DNA of 64,000 nt from Truepera sp. GTDB lineage: Bacteria; Deinococcota; Deinococci; Deinococcales; Trueperaceae. Below the pieces are notes generated by a model. That model was not told where the DNA came from. It did not search any database and saw only the letters and a program-made list of their open reading frames with translations. The stretch spans positions 2,058,039-2,122,038 of the forward strand of contig JAVSMU010000001.1 of assembly GCA_032027045.1 (NCBI GenBank), in the 5' to 3' direction. Below, piece after piece: positions 47,034 through 56,194 of this stretch. The number at the start of each line of letters is the position of its first letter. The first letter of the stretch is position 1. The position numbers were made by a program, and so were the translations under genes.

Positions 47034-48341
47034 CTAGGTATCAGGCTCCCCCAACACCTCCACCATGGCCGTCACCACAGCGTCGGCGTCACCAAACGTG
47101 AACGGCAGGGGCGGCTTGATCTTGATGACGTTGTGATAGGGCCCATCCGTCGCTAGCAGGATGCCGCGTTGCCGCATGGCCTCGACGATCTCGGTGGCAG
47201 CCTCGGCGGCGGGCGTCAGGGTCCCACGGTCCGCCACGAGTTCCACGCCGAGGAAGAGTCCCTCCCCGCGCACGTCGCCGATCAGCTCGAACCTGTGCTG
47301 GAGGTCCTTTAGGCCCGCCAGGAAATGCGCGCCCACCTCCAGGGCGTGTTGCTGCAGGCCCTCCTCCTGGATGACATCGAGCACCGCCAGCCCGATGGCG
47401 CTGGACACGGGGTTGCCGCCGAAGGTGTTGAAGTACTCCATCCCGTTGGCGAAGGAGGCCGCTATGGCGGGCGTGGTCACTACGGCGGCCAGCGGGTGCC
47501 CGTTGCCGATCGGTTTGCCCATGGTCACGATGTCGGGAACGACGCCCTGCAGTTCGAAGCCCCAGAAGTTCCGCCCCACGCGGCCGAAGCCGACCTGGAC
47601 CTCGTCAGCGAGGCAGACGCCGCCGGCCGCTCGGGCTGCCGCGTAGGCGTCCGCCAGGTACCCTTCCGGGAAGAACACCTGTCCGCCGCAACCAGACGCC
47701 GACTCCGCAAGGAACGCCGACAGCCTTAGGCCGCGCCGCTCGATGTCGGCACACGCCTCGGCCACCGCCTCGGCGTAGGCGCGCCCGCTCTCCGCCCCGT
47801 AGCCTTTGTGTTCGCCGCGGTAGGGGTCGGGCAGGGGCACCACGTGGGTGTGTTCCGGCTTGCCCTCACCCCCGGGCCCCGCGAACTTGTAGTGGCTGAC
47901 GTCGATCAGCGCCTGAGTGTTGCCGTGGTAGGCGTGTTCCAAGGCGATGATTTCCAGCCCGTTCGTGTGCGCCCGCGCCATGCGCAACGCCAGCTCGTTG
48001 GCCTCGCTGCCCGAGTTGACGAAGTAGCAGACGCTCAACGGCTCTGGCAGGGTGGCGGTCAACTGCTGGGCGTACTCGACGATGCCGTCGTGGAGGTAAC
48101 GCGTGTTGGTGTTCAGCAGCGCCATCTGGCGCTGGCCGGCCTCCACCACCCGCGGGTGACAGTGGCCCACGTGGCAGACGTTGTTCACACAGTCCAGGTA
48201 ACGGCGCCCTTCCTCGTCGAAGAGGTAGGCACCGGCTCCCCTCACGATCTTGAGCGGCTCCCGGTAGCTGACGCTCAAGCTGGGCCCCAGGTGCGCGCGG
48301 CGGGCGTCCAGCAGCTCCGCCTTGCTTCGGCCTGACTTCAT
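47034..48341 (-). CDS. Class III PLP enzyme, probable amino-alcohol-phosphate phospho-lyase
   Basis: 435 residues of the class III aminotransferase family. It has the PLP-binding segments [17 protein letters not shown] (about 110-126), [12 protein letters not shown] and the Schiff-base Lys in [15 protein letters not shown]. The gene is coupled (ATGA overlap) to a phosphotransferase gene upstream. In animals, AGXT2L1 and AGXT2L2 are class III PLP phospho-lyases acting on phosphoethanolamine and phosphohydroxylysine, and AGPHD1 is the matching kinase; bacterial fusions of the two types are known. That makes a phospho-lyase more likely here than a transaminase. The start is the ATG at 48341. Confidence 0.82.
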   Translation of the reverse strand: MKSGRSKAELLDARRAHLGPSLSVSYREPLKIVRGAGAYLFDEEGRRYLDCVNNVCHVGHCHPRVVEAGQRQMALLNTNTRYLHDGIVEYAQQLTATLPEPLSVCYFVNSGSEANELALRMARAHTNGLEIIALEHAYHGNTQALIDVSHYKFAGPGGEGKPEHTHVVPLPDPYRGEHKGYGAESGRAYAEAVAEACADIERRGLRLSAFLAESASGCGGQVFFPEGYLADAYAAARAAGGVCLADEVQVGFGRVGRNFWGFELQGVVPDIVTMGKPIGNGHPLAAVVTTPAIAASFANGMEYFNTFGGNPVSSAIGLAVLDVIQEEGLQQHALEVGAHFLAGLKDLQHRFELIGDVRGEGLFLGVELVADRGTLTPAAEAATEIVEAMRQRGILLATDGPYHNVIKIKPPLPFTFGDADAVVTAMVEVLGEPDT

Positions 48342-49435
48342 GCCGTGCCTCCCAACGCCGCCATGGCGCGTGTGAACTCCTCGCGCGGTGGCTCCTGGCG
48401 CGCCAGACGCTCCAACAGCCGCCAGGCCGGCGCCTCGGACACGCTCAGGTAAGGAACGTGTGGCTCGCGGCGCTGCTGATGCGCGCTCAAGGTAACGCTC
48501 AGTGCCAGGCGCAGCCGGATCAACTCGTAGATGGCGGCCAGCTCGGCCGCGTGGAGGGGGTAGGCCGACTGGTAGCCGCGCACCAGCTCGAAGGCTACGG
48601 CGGCGGGGTCGGGCTCGTCCAGCATCAGGTAACAAGCCGCGTGCGCCACCTCGCACGCCGTGTACGACTCGAGCATGTCGCCGAAGTCGAGAACGGCGCT
48701 CACGCGCTCGCCCTCCACCAACAGGTTGTGATCGTTCACGTCGTTGTGGATCAGGCTTATGCGCAGCTCGGGCAGCCGCGGGAGGACGTGGGCGGTGAAC
48801 GCCTCCAACACGTCCTCGACGAGTCCTCGCCTTGGCGCCGTCAGGTGATGGAGGTGCTCCGCTATCACGTCGGGCGCCGTCTGCGCCGCCCAGTCGAAGG
48901 TCCGTCTGGCGGCCGGTTGAGGATGCCGGGCGAGGACCGCGTCCATCTCCCCCAGCGTCCGCCCGATGTCGTTCAGCAGCGCCGGCGACGGCCGCCGCAC
49001 CTGCTCCGCCGGCGTGCCAGGCTTGAACGGCGTGAGCCACACCAGGTGCCTGGTTCCGTCGGGGCCGGTCAACCTCGTGTATGCCTCGCCGCCCGCCGTC
49101 TGTACCAATACCGGATAAACGGAGTGGCGACGTGCGTGAAAGCCGCTATTCCGCGACGTTGCGGGCAAGGCGGCGGGGCGTGGCGGCGTGGCCGAGGCTC
49201 CGTGCGTCGCCGTCGCCAGGTGCTCGAACACCTGCCGCTGCGCTTCCACCAGCGCGGGGTCCTCCCGCGCGTGGAAAACCTTGAGGACGTAAGCATCGCC
49301 GTCCGGCAGGTCGATCTTGAAGTTCTGGTCACGCTCGCTCGGCAGTGGCGTGGCGCGGCCGGCAAGGCCGAAAAGCTCGGCGCACGCCTCCTCGGCGTCT
49401 CGCGGGCTCAGCTTGGGACGATGTTCAGGGCGCAA
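48338..49435 (-). CDS. APH-family kinase, probable hydroxylysine/ethanolamine kinase
   Basis: 365 residues of the aminoglycoside-phosphotransferase-like kinase fold. Catalytic loop is [16 protein letters not shown] (about residues 240-255, HxDxxxxN-type), and the metal-binding site [11 protein letters not shown] follows. The N-lobe ATP site has [21 protein letters not shown]. The DFGD sequence and length suit the hydroxylysine kinase (AGPHD1) branch rather than antibiotic-resistance enzymes. The start is uncertain: I use the TTG at 49435, with AGGAG 4 bases upstream, because the extension beyond it is low-complexity. It would phosphorylate the substrate of the downstream PLP enzyme. Confidence 0.75.
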   Translation of the reverse strand: MRPEHRPKLSPRDAEEACAELFGLAGRATPLPSERDQNFKIDLPDGDAYVLKVFHAREDPALVEAQRQVFEHLATATHGASATPPRPAALPATSRNSGFHARRHSVYPVLVQTAGGEAYTRLTGPDGTRHLVWLTPFKPGTPAEQVRRPSPALLNDIGRTLGEMDAVLARHPQPAARRTFDWAAQTAPDVIAEHLHHLTAPRRGLVEDVLEAFTAHVLPRLPELRISLIHNDVNDHNLLVEGERVSAVLDFGDMLESYTACEVAHAACYLMLDEPDPAAVAFELVRGYQSAYPLHAAELAAIYELIRLRLALSVTLSAHQQRREPHVPYLSVSEAPAWRLLERLARQEPPREEFTRAMAALGGTA

Positions 49436-49701
49436 GCTGCTCCTAGCGACCTTGAGGATTGCCGCGGCTACGGTCCGGGAGGGAGCCCTTACGGAACATC
49501 CGACTGGCCCGCTCGAGCCGGTCGTGCAGGACCCCACTTGGCGCCACAAATGCGAACTCTGGTGGCGCTTGCTCGTCCTGGAGAAGCATGCGCCGATCCT
49601 AACGCAGGGGCGACCCGTGCGCCCCCAAGAAAGCGCGCTGTGGTGGGCGCCGTTGGCCACGTTCCAACTGGCCACCGCAGCCGTCCTGGTGGTCACGGCG
49701 C
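49436..49701. other. Non-coding stretch between kinase and SDR genes
   Basis: I see no supported gene. The minus-strand frame is open but its composition is not that of a conserved protein. It probably carries the promoter of the kinase/PLP-enzyme operon, though I cannot place -10 and -35 boxes. Confidence 0.4.
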
Positions 49702-50466
49702 TCAGCGAGGGATCGAGGAGCCTCCGTCTACGGCCAGCGCGACGCCAGTGACGTACGACGCCCCCGGCGAGCAGAGCCAGACCGCCGCACTGGCTTGTTC
49801 CTCCGGTTCAGCTGCGCGCCCAAGGGGGATGGCGTCCACCACCCCCTGGAACTGCTCGGGCACCTCCTCGGCCCAGCCCTTGAGGGCGGCGGTCATGGTG
49901 GCCCCGGGACAGATGGCGTTCACCCTGATACCCGCCGGCGCCCCTTCGATGGCGCCCGTCTTCGTCAGGCCGATGACGCCCCACTTGCTGCTGCCATACG
50001 GGGAGAGGCCCCACGAACCGGACACTCCCGCAGTGGAGGCAGTGTTGACGATGGCGCCGCCACCCTCCTGTGCCTTCATCTGGCGCATCTGATGCTTCAT
50101 CCCGTACATCACGCCGATGAGGTTGACGGCGAGGATGCGCTCCCAGTCGGCGCCAACCTGGTCGGTGATCGGTTGCGTCTGGGTCGAGACGCCGGCGTTG
50201 TTATGGGCGAAGTCCAGCCTCCCCCAAAGCGCAACCCCCTTCTTGACCAGCGCCTCGGCATCGGCCTCGCTAGCGGCGTTGCCATGCAGATACTCGGCCG
50301 TGCCCCCTGCCTCGCGGATGAGGCGTACCGTCTCCCGGCCCGCCTCGTCGTTGACGTCCGAAACCAGGACATTGGCCCCAACCGCCGCGAAAGCCATGGC
50401 GCTCGCGCGCCCGATGCCGTCACCCGAAGCGGTGACCAGGCCGCTCTTGCCTTGCATGGAAGTCAT
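49702..50466 (-). CDS. Short-chain dehydrogenase/reductase
   Basis: 254 residues of the classical SDR family, an NAD(P)-dependent oxidoreductase. The nucleotide loop is TASGDGIGRA (about residues 10-19, in place of TGxxxGIG), then NNAG (about 87-90), catalytic Ser in NTASTAGVSG and the YxxxK pair in SPYGSSKWG. Asp in VSDVND at the end of strand 2 favours NAD(H). Substrate is unknown. The start is the ATG at 50466, with AAGGAGG 7 bases upstream. It is divergent from the thioesterase-like gene. Confidence 0.92.
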   Translation of the reverse strand: MTSMQGKSGLVTASGDGIGRASAMAFAAVGANVLVSDVNDEAGRETVRLIREAGGTAEYLHGNAASEADAEALVKKGVALWGRLDFAHNNAGVSTQTQPITDQVGADWERILAVNLIGVMYGMKHQMRQMKAQEGGGAIVNTASTAGVSGSWGLSPYGSSKWGVIGLTKTGAIEGAPAGIRVNAICPGATMTAALKGWAEEVPEQFQGVVDAIPLGRAAEPEEQASAAVWLCSPGASYVTGVALAVDGGSSIPR

Positions 50467-50586
50467 GATGAAACCTCCTTGCTCCATGGTAAGGCCGCGT
50501 TTGCAGTTTGCGGGTTGCGTTCGGCCTGGGGCATGACGCTTGCCGTGGCTGGCCCCCTACGACCGCTTCGGTACAGTAGGCGCGTT

Positions 50587-51381
50587 GTGGAAGACGACCC
50601 GCTGAGGCACGGATACTTCCTACCGTTGGGGGAGGGAAGGTTCGGCGCCACCCCTCACGTCGGTGGCGCTTGGTTCGCGGATGAACAGCACATCGCACCC
50701 ATGTTGGGGCTGCTTACGCATCTGGTGGAGGTCGACCGAGACGAGCGGCGCGGCGACGGTCTCGTGGTCGCCCGTTTGTCGTTCGACATCCTCGGCCGCG
50801 TCGGAATGGAGGACGTCACGACCCGGGTGGGTGTCGTGAGGCCCGGGCGGAACGTCGAGTTGGTGGAAGCGGCCGCCTCGCAGCACGGCCGCGACGCGGT
50901 GATGCTGCGGGCGTGGCTGATGAAGCCGGGCCCGACGGAGGCGCTGGCGGCTACGCCCCTAAGCACCATCCCTGCGCCCGAGGACCTCGCCCCTTGGGAT
51001 CCGACACGAGTGTGGCCGGGCGGACTGATCGACTCGATCGAAGTCCGGCGCCTGGAGCACGAGCCGGGTCGCGCCCAGTTCTGGATCCGGACCCCTGTAC
51101 CACTGGTCGCGGGCACGCCCTCCAGCCGGCTTGCCTACGCTGCCGGCCTGCTGGATATCGCGAATGGCATGACGGTTCGCGCCGACCCGACCGAGGTGGC
51201 CTTCCCGAACGTCGACCTCACCGCGCACTTCTTCGCTGTCCCGGTCGGCGACTGGATAGGCTTCGATACCAGCGTCAGCTTCGGTGGCGGCGGTATCGGT
51301 GTGACCACCAGCATCATCCACGACCGACGCGGCCCGGTTGGCGCGATGTCGCAGATGTTGACGGTTCGGCCACTTAGCTGA
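50587..51381 (+). CDS. Acyl-CoA thioesterase-like (double hot-dog) protein
   Basis: 264 residues from a GTG. Two hot-dog-like halves are visible: one around GAWFADEQHIAPMLGLLTHLVEVD-like residues 25-50 (AHLVE region) and the other around AYAAGLLDIANGM and DLTAHFFAVPVGDWIGFD (about 175-225). The pattern RLSFDILGRVGMEDV then RVGVVRPGRNVELVEA matches TesB-type thioesterase superfamily proteins (4HBT_3 group). It would hydrolyse acyl-CoA thioesters. The start is chosen because it opens directly before the conserved part; a longer open frame reaches back over the SDR gene. Confidence 0.72.
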   Translation: MEDDPLRHGYFLPLGEGRFGATPHVGGAWFADEQHIAPMLGLLTHLVEVDRDERRGDGLVVARLSFDILGRVGMEDVTTRVGVVRPGRNVELVEAAASQHGRDAVMLRAWLMKPGPTEALAATPLSTIPAPEDLAPWDPTRVWPGGLIDSIEVRRLEHEPGRAQFWIRTPVPLVAGTPSSRLAYAAGLLDIANGMTVRADPTEVAFPNVDLTAHFFAVPVGDWIGFDTSVSFGGGGIGVTTSIIHDRRGPVGAMSQMLTVRPLS

Positions 51382-51472
51382 GCGGCCGTCACTTGGGTGG
51401 GAAGGCCGCCCGTCAGAGTCTCCGTTATCTGAACGCCAGCGTCGGCTCCAACCTGTGCGGCTCCAGCGAGGC

Positions 51473-52786
51473 TCAGTGGTGCTTCTGGCGCCAAGCCCGC
51501 AGCACGGCCCGCCAAAGGAGACCAAGTACGAGAAGTCCGACGCCGACGAGCCAGATCTCCCGCTCCACGAAGAACGCGAGCGCCAGGCAACTCACCAGGC
51601 CGGCAGCCGACACCCAGCGCGGGTAGAAGCGCTCGTCAGGCGCGAGGGCAAGGGCGGCGAGATTGGTGATGGCGTAATAGACCAAGACGGCGAAGGCGCT
51701 GAAAGTCCACGTAGTGCGCACGTCGCCGATGGCAGCCAGGCCGGCGATGAGGACACCCACGGCGATCACGGCAGCCGTAGGACTAGTGCCCGTCGCGTCG
51801 AGACGGCCGAAGAGCGCCGGCACGTCGCGGCGGCGACCCATGGCCAACAGCACCCTGGAGAGGCCCAGGATGAGGTTCAGCAACACCCCCACCATGGCGG
51901 TGACGGCTCCCAAGGCCACGATCCTCGGGACGATGGGAAGACCGAAGCGCTGGGCAGCGACCTCGAGCGGCACCGCGCGGTTCCCCACGTCGCCGAGGGT
52001 CTCGCTACCGGCAGCGCCCACACCAACGAGCGCTACCAGGACGTAAACGACCATGACGACGACGAGCGCAGCGATGATGGCGCGCGGAATGGTGGTGCGC
52101 GGCTCCCGCACCTCCTCACCCAAGGTAGCGATGCGCCCGTAACCGGTAAACGCAACGAACATAAGGGCCGAGGCATACAGCAACGCCGAGGGAGCACCTC
52201 GCCCCGCCTCGGGCGCGAAGAACGGTGCGAGGTTCGCTGCCCCCTCGCGGAACAAGGTGGGCAGGCCGGCCAGGACGAACACCGCCAAGCTGGCGAGCGT
52301 GACTGTAACGACCAGGATGTTCGCCTGGTTCGAGCGGCGCATGCCGGCGAACACGAGCCACGTCAGCAGGCCCACCAGCCCCAGGGCGAGTGGCACCGAC
52401 CAGGGGCCTCCCCCTACGCCCAAGAGGTTGAGGGCGTAACCCGCGAAGCCGAGCGCGGCGGTGGCGGCCGAGGCGCCTTTGGCGAGCAGGAAGGTCCAGC
52501 CGGCAAGGAATCCCAGTGTCGGGTTGAGGTAGCGGTAGCCATACGCGTAGGTGCCGCCCGACACGGGGTGGTTAGCGGCGAGCTGAGCACTGGAGAGGCC
52601 GTTGAAGGTGGCGACCAGCGCGCCGATGGCGACGGCCAGGACCACCGAGGGACCGGTGATGCCGGCCGCCACGCCGATGGAGACGAAAACCCCCGTGCCG
52701 ATGATGCTGCCCAGACCCATCATGACGGCGCCGAAGGCGCCGACCTCACGGCGAAGCTCCCGCGGCGCCCCTCGTCTAGGCGTCAT
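51473..52786 (-). CDS. APC-superfamily amino acid permease
   Basis: 437 residues with about 12 hydrophobic segments. Helix 1 carries the unwound-loop motif GLGSIIGTGVFVSIGVAAG (about residues 24-42), and helix 2 the segment ATFNGLSSAQLAANHPVSGG typical of APC amino acid transporters. The likely substrates are cationic or neutral amino acids. The start is the ATG at 52786 (MTPRRGAPRELRREVGA). It ends 90 bases from the convergent thioesterase-like gene. Confidence 0.88.
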   Translation of the reverse strand: MTPRRGAPRELRREVGAFGAVMMGLGSIIGTGVFVSIGVAAGITGPSVVLAVAIGALVATFNGLSSAQLAANHPVSGGTYAYGYRYLNPTLGFLAGWTFLLAKGASAATAALGFAGYALNLLGVGGGPWSVPLALGLVGLLTWLVFAGMRRSNQANILVVTVTLASLAVFVLAGLPTLFREGAANLAPFFAPEAGRGAPSALLYASALMFVAFTGYGRIATLGEEVREPRTTIPRAIIAALVVVMVVYVLVALVGVGAAGSETLGDVGNRAVPLEVAAQRFGLPIVPRIVALGAVTAMVGVLLNLILGLSRVLLAMGRRRDVPALFGRLDATGTSPTAAVIAVGVLIAGLAAIGDVRTTWTFSAFAVLVYYAITNLAALALAPDERFYPRWVSAAGLVSCLALAFFVEREIWLVGVGLLVLGLLWRAVLRAWRQKHH

Positions 52787-53202
52787 CGGCCTCACGCGCG
52801 TGCGAGCCGGTCGATATTTCGCCGTGGTCCGCACGAGTGGCGTTCAAGAAGCCCCGCGGCCACGCGTCAAGTGTCCCGTGCACAACCGGCGATTCGGGCC
52901 CCCGGCGCGATGGGGGGCACGAAGCTCGGCGGAGGCACCGATGAAGTCGCAGAACGGATGGCGGCAACGTGGGGGAAGAATACCCTCCCCGATTCCTTCG
53001 TCCGATGGTCCAGATCTCTGCGACGCCCCCACAACCAGGCGTGCCATGGCACTCAGCTTGAACGTCCTGGCCGACATAACGAGGGTCAAGCCTTACGACG
53101 GCCGCACTCTCGTGCTGGACGAGAATGCGGCCCAGCAATACCATCGGCCACCGAGTACCGCTCTGCACCTCTCGCGGAGAGTGATTTTGTAGCTCAGGAG
53201 AC
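52787..53202. other. Gene-free stretch upstream of hsp20
   Basis: About 415 bases without a gene I can support. Open frames on both strands are short and compositionally biased. It separates the divergent permease and hsp20 genes. Confidence 0.5.
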
Positions 53203-53242
53203 TTGACACGCTAACGCTCATGTTTTATATATCCGGTTAGCG
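53203..53242 (+). promoter_or_regulatory. hsp20 promoter with inverted-repeat operator candidate
   Basis: A consensus -35 TTGACA (53203-53208) and a -10 TATATA (53226-53231) are 17 bases apart. CGCTAAC (53209-53215), inside the spacer, pairs with GTTAGCG (53236-53242), just past the -10 box, so a dimeric repressor could cover the promoter. It is not a CIRCE or HAIR element. Heat-shock control by an unidentified repressor is inference. Confidence 0.75.
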
Positions 53243-53290
53243 GAAGCCGATGGGCTCACCGCAACAATCCACATCTAGGGAGGTTGCAGT

Positions 53291-53764
53291 ATGACACTCG
53301 TCCGTAGGCAAGAACTCCGTCCGAGCGCCATGGGGAACTGGGATCTCACTAACGCCCGTCCCGTCACCAGCATTCTTGGCGACTTCGACCAGCTCTTCAA
53401 CGAGTTGACCACGCCCCTGTTCAATCGCTCGCAGTGGGCAGAGGGATACCCGGTCGATCTCTTCGAAACTGGAGATGCGGTCGTCTTGGAGATGGCGGTT
53501 CCCGGCATCAGTGTGGATGATCTGGACATCAGCATCGAAGGTCGCCAGCTGAGCATCCGTGGCGCACTCCCCACCGGGTCAAGCGAGGAACGTCGCTACT
53601 GGCTGCAGAGCATCCCGCGGGGCGAGTTCCAACGGACCGTCACCCTTCCAGCCAGCGTCGAGATCGATAAGGTGAACGCGCAGGTACAGGGTGGCCTTCT
53701 GGTCTTGACCATGCCCAAGGTGGCGGCCGCCAAGGCACGCAAGATCCCCATCAGCACGAACTGA
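53291..53764 (+). CDS. Small heat shock protein (Hsp20/alpha-crystallin)
   Basis: 157-residue ATP-independent chaperone that holds unfolding proteins. The alpha-crystallin domain spans about residues 52-143 (YPVDLFETGDAVVLEMAVPG, DDLDISIEGRQLSIRG, GEFQRTVTLPASVEIDKVNAQVQGGLLVLTMPK), ending in the GxLxLTMPK motif. A short C-terminal extension carries IPIS, the I-x-I-type motif that docks neighbouring subunits. A GGGAGG ribosome-binding site precedes the ATG. It has its own promoter and terminator, so it is a single-gene unit. Confidence 0.95.
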   Translation: MTLVRRQELRPSAMGNWDLTNARPVTSILGDFDQLFNELTTPLFNRSQWAEGYPVDLFETGDAVVLEMAVPGISVDDLDISIEGRQLSIRGALPTGSSEERRYWLQSIPRGEFQRTVTLPASVEIDKVNAQVQGGLLVLTMPKVAAAKARKIPISTN

Positions 53765-53782
53765 AGCCAGGGGTCTTCGCCA

Positions 53783-53820
53783 GGGCGTGAGGGATGTTTT
53801 TCCTCACGCCCCTCTTCTAA
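53783..53820 (+). terminator. hsp20 terminator
   Basis: GGGCGTGAGG (53783-53792) pairs perfectly with CCTCACGCCC (53802-53811) around a GATGTTTTT loop. The following tail CTCTTCTA is only partly T-rich. Confidence 0.7.
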
Positions 53821-53869
53821 TGAATTGCGGGGCGAACGATGAGCCTCGACACGGTAGTAGGTGGTCGGC

Positions 53870-54184
53870 ATGGCGGAACTGGCAGACGACATCGATGTCA
53901 CGCTGTTGGCGTTGGTGAGCTACCTCCAGCGCCGCATCTTCCTGTTGGAGGGGAAGACGGTGCAACAGGCCGAACGCTTGACTCGCAGGGTTGTGGCGCT
54001 GGCCTACCGGATGGCGTTCGGAGAGAAGATCACGGACCTGACGAGCGACTCGATCGACCGTGCGGCCGACGGCCTACTCGCTGCCATCAACGTTCTGGAC
54101 GATCTCATTGCAGAAGAGGAGCGCGAGGAGGTTCGGCGAACGTCGGCACTCGGCAATGGCGGCGCAGTGCCCGAGTCTGACTGA
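53870..54184 (+). CDS. Small helical protein of unknown function
   Basis: 104 residues, almost all helical, acidic, no signal peptide. The core LADDIDVTLLALVSYLQRR and ERLTRRVVALAYRMAFGEK then IDRAADGLLAAINVLDDLI suggest a helical bundle. The start is the ATG at 53870 with AGGTGG 7 bases upstream; a GTG 9 bases earlier is possible. I do not recognise the family. It follows the hsp20 terminator by 50 bases and may have its own promoter. Confidence 0.55.
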   Translation: MAELADDIDVTLLALVSYLQRRIFLLEGKTVQQAERLTRRVVALAYRMAFGEKITDLTSDSIDRAADGLLAAINVLDDLIAEEEREEVRRTSALGNGGAVPESD

Positions 54185-54218
54185 CACCGGACCAAACGGG
54201 TGGCTAAGCGGCCCGCGC

Positions 54219-54818
54219 CTACCTCCTCGACCAGGCCCCCGCCATGGCGCGCCCGTAGGCAGCGGCACGGTCGGCGCCTTCCCTGGCCATTCGGGCTGCT
54301 TCCTTGCAATCGTTTGGGTATTGCTGGCAATGGATCACCTGGCCGTAGTACTGCGCGGTCTCGTCCGGGCTGGCTTGGTCGCCAGTGGTGGTGCGGTAAA
54401 GGTCGATGAAGTACTGCCGTATCTGGGCGAGAACCTGGTTGGAGTAGGCCTCCGATTGGTCGATCTGCTGCTGCAGCCCGGCTATTTGTTCATCAAGCTC
54501 CTGCAACATCGCAGCCATACCCTGGTCGGTCTGCCGGATCATGCCTGCTAGGACCGGGTCGCCGTAGCCCATGATCATGCCGGTAGCGTAGTAGTCCGAT
54601 CCGCCCATGATGGGGTCGTAGTAGCCCACTCCCGGCGTGCCCTGTTGGTAGCCCTGATAACCGTAAGGGTCGGCGTACATCGGCATGCTGACATCGTAAC
54701 CGTAAGGGTAGCCATACGGATATCCATATGAGTCACCATATGGATATCCGTACTGGGCAGTAGCACTACCGAGTAGCACTGCTACAGCAACGACCACCGC
54801 GCCTAACAGTAGTTTCAC
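54219..54818 (-). CDS. Secreted Tyr/Gly/Pro-rich protein with helical C-terminus
   Basis: 199 residues from a GTG. A signal peptide (residues 1-21, LLLGAVVVAVAVLLGSATAQ) precedes a low-complexity stretch of YGYPYG repeats (about 22-70), then a helical, Gln-rich coiled coil (MLQELDEQIAGLQQQIDQSE, about 105-135) and a C-terminal helical part with two Cys (HCQQYPNDCKEAA) that could form a disulphide. Tyr/Gly/Pro repeats are typical of surface, adhesive or fibrous proteins. It lies 18 bases after the Pro/Gly/Gln repeat protein on the same strand, so they form one operon. Confidence 0.65.
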   Translation of the reverse strand: MKLLLGAVVVAVAVLLGSATAQYGYPYGDSYGYPYGYPYGYDVSMPMYADPYGYQGYQQGTPGVGYYDPIMGGSDYYATGMIMGYGDPVLAGMIRQTDQGMAAMLQELDEQIAGLQQQIDQSEAYSNQVLAQIRQYFIDLYRTTTGDQASPDETAQYYGQVIHCQQYPNDCKEAARMAREGADRAAAYGRAMAGAWSRR

Positions 54819-54836
54819 GCTGTAACGCCTCTCTGC

Positions 54837-55856
54837 TTAGCGCGCACCAGGAGCGCCGGCGAGTTCGAGATAGTAAGTGTTGTCCCCGAGGTAGAGGTAA
54901 ACCGTAGTCCCGTCGCGATCGGCCCAGAACTCGTATGGTTGGCCGTTGGCCATCAACTCTCCATGCAGCGTTTCATCGTCCAAGTGGGCCTGGAACTGGT
55001 ACTGCTGACCTCCGTCTTGGATGTACCCGCTGTAGCCACCCTGACCGCCCTGCACCACGAGCATGGTAGCGCCCGCATTGCCGACGAAGGTGCCGTTCCA
55101 GTCCGGCTGCCCCGCAAACCCTGCACCGGGCGCTCCTGGAGGCATCGTGCCGGGCATGCCGCCAGGCATCTGAGCAGGCTGCTGGCCGGGAAAACCACCG
55201 GGCATCTGAGCGGGTTGCTGACCGGGAAACCCACCAGGCATCTGAGCAGGCTGCTGGCCAGGGAACCCACCAGGCATCTGAGCCGGCTGCTGACCGGGAA
55301 ACCCACCGGGTGCCTGCGGGGGCATTCCGCCAGGCATCTGTCCAGGCATTCCACCGGGAACCTGACCCGGCATTTGGCCGGGAAAGCCGCCCGGAGCCTG
55401 CGCCGGAACTTGACCAGGCATACCGCCCGGAACCTGTCCAGGGATACCGCCGGGAGCCTGAGGCGGCATCCCACCCATGCCGCCACCGCCCATCGCACCC
55501 TGTCGGTTAAGGACTAACAGTGGCGAAACGGGCGTGGGCTGATTGTTGGCGTCGGCCTGATAGAACATCAGCTGCATGGTCTGGCCGTCGGCGCTAAGTT
55601 GGGCCTGAAAACCGAGAGGGCCCTGCTGTGAATCAGCCACGCCGTAAGCACCCGTGCCACTCGCTTGCCCCTGAAGTTGATACTGCCCGGTCTGGCCCGT
55701 GATGAAACCCGACAACGAACCGTCCTGGTTCTGTTGGATTGCGACGCTCATCTCGCCGCCTGTTGAGACGAACGTGCCGGAGAACGACTGTGCCGCCACG
55801 ATCCCAAGCAACGTAGCTACGAGCACCGACAACGAACTGACCACCAGCCTGCGCAT
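54837..55856 (-). CDS. Secreted protein: two beta domains flanking a [12 protein letters not shown] repeat
   Basis: 339 residues. A signal peptide (about residues 1-22, [19 protein letters not shown]) is followed by a beta domain ([21 protein letters not shown] ... [14 protein letters not shown], about 25-115), a Pro/Gly/Met/Gln linker of about 120 residues, and a second domain similar in pattern to the first ([16 protein letters not shown] ... [29 protein letters not shown], to about 335). The linker holds four tandem copies of [12 protein letters not shown] plus looser variants. The start is the ATG at 55856 with GGAGG 5 bases upstream. The two homologous domains joined by a flexible spacer suggest a surface or matrix protein. 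Confidence 0.7.
   Translation of the reverse strand: MRRLVVSSLSVLVATLLGIVAAQSFSGTFVSTGGEMSVAIQQNQDGSLSGFITGQTGQYQLQGQASGTGAYGVADSQQGPLGFQAQLSADGQTMQLMFYQADANNQPTPVSPLLVLNRQGAMGGGGMGGMPPQAPGGIPGQVPGGMPGQVPAQAPGGFPGQMPGQVPGGMPGQMPGGMPPQAPGGFPGQQPAQMPGGFPGQQPAQMPGGFPGQQPAQMPGGFPGQQPAQMPGGMPGTMPPGAPGAGFAGQPDWNGTFVGNAGATMLVVQGGQGGYSGYIQDGGQQYQFQAHLDDETLHGELMANGQPYEFWADRDGTTVYLYLGDNTYYLELAGAPGAR
55165..55308 (-). repeat. Four 36-bp tandem repeats
   Basis: Copies begin at 55165, 55201, 55237 and 55273 and differ at a few third positions. Each encodes [12 protein letters not shown] on the minus strand, and the frame is kept. Array length probably varies between strains. Confidence 0.9.
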
Positions 55857-56194
55857 AAGAACCTCCATCGGCCTCGAGCGTAGAACTGGTGGACTTAAAC
55901 CCGACTTAATTGGGCAAGGAGTGGTTCGGCAGCGCCACTACTGGCTTGGGCTGTGCCCGAGAGCGCGGGCAAACTCAGATGCCCGCTCGAGCGCGCAGCC
56001 GGCGGATCTCGGGCGTGGGCCGCATCTCATGCCGCAGGGGTTAGTTGTCCGTGGGCATGACGACGCGGTCCACGCGCTAGGCATGCGCAAGAGGTTGTTG
56101 ATCCCGTCGCCCTGGATTCCCTTCTGGTCGTTGCTGTGGGCCGTGTTGCTTGCCGGGCTCCGCCCGCCCGGGCAAGACCTGTACCGGCTGCTTA
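55857..56194. other. Stretch with no supported gene
   Basis: Possible plus-strand frame near 56090-56200 (hydrophobic segment WIPFWSLLWAVLLAGL) but no ribosome-binding site or recognisable family. The minus-strand region just upstream of 55856 should hold the promoter of the secreted-protein operon. Confidence 0.4.

Noticed and set aside
55165-55308. CRISPR-like array of 36-bp repeats
   Set aside because: Repeats are directly adjacent without spacers, are in frame within a secreted-protein gene, and there are no cas genes.
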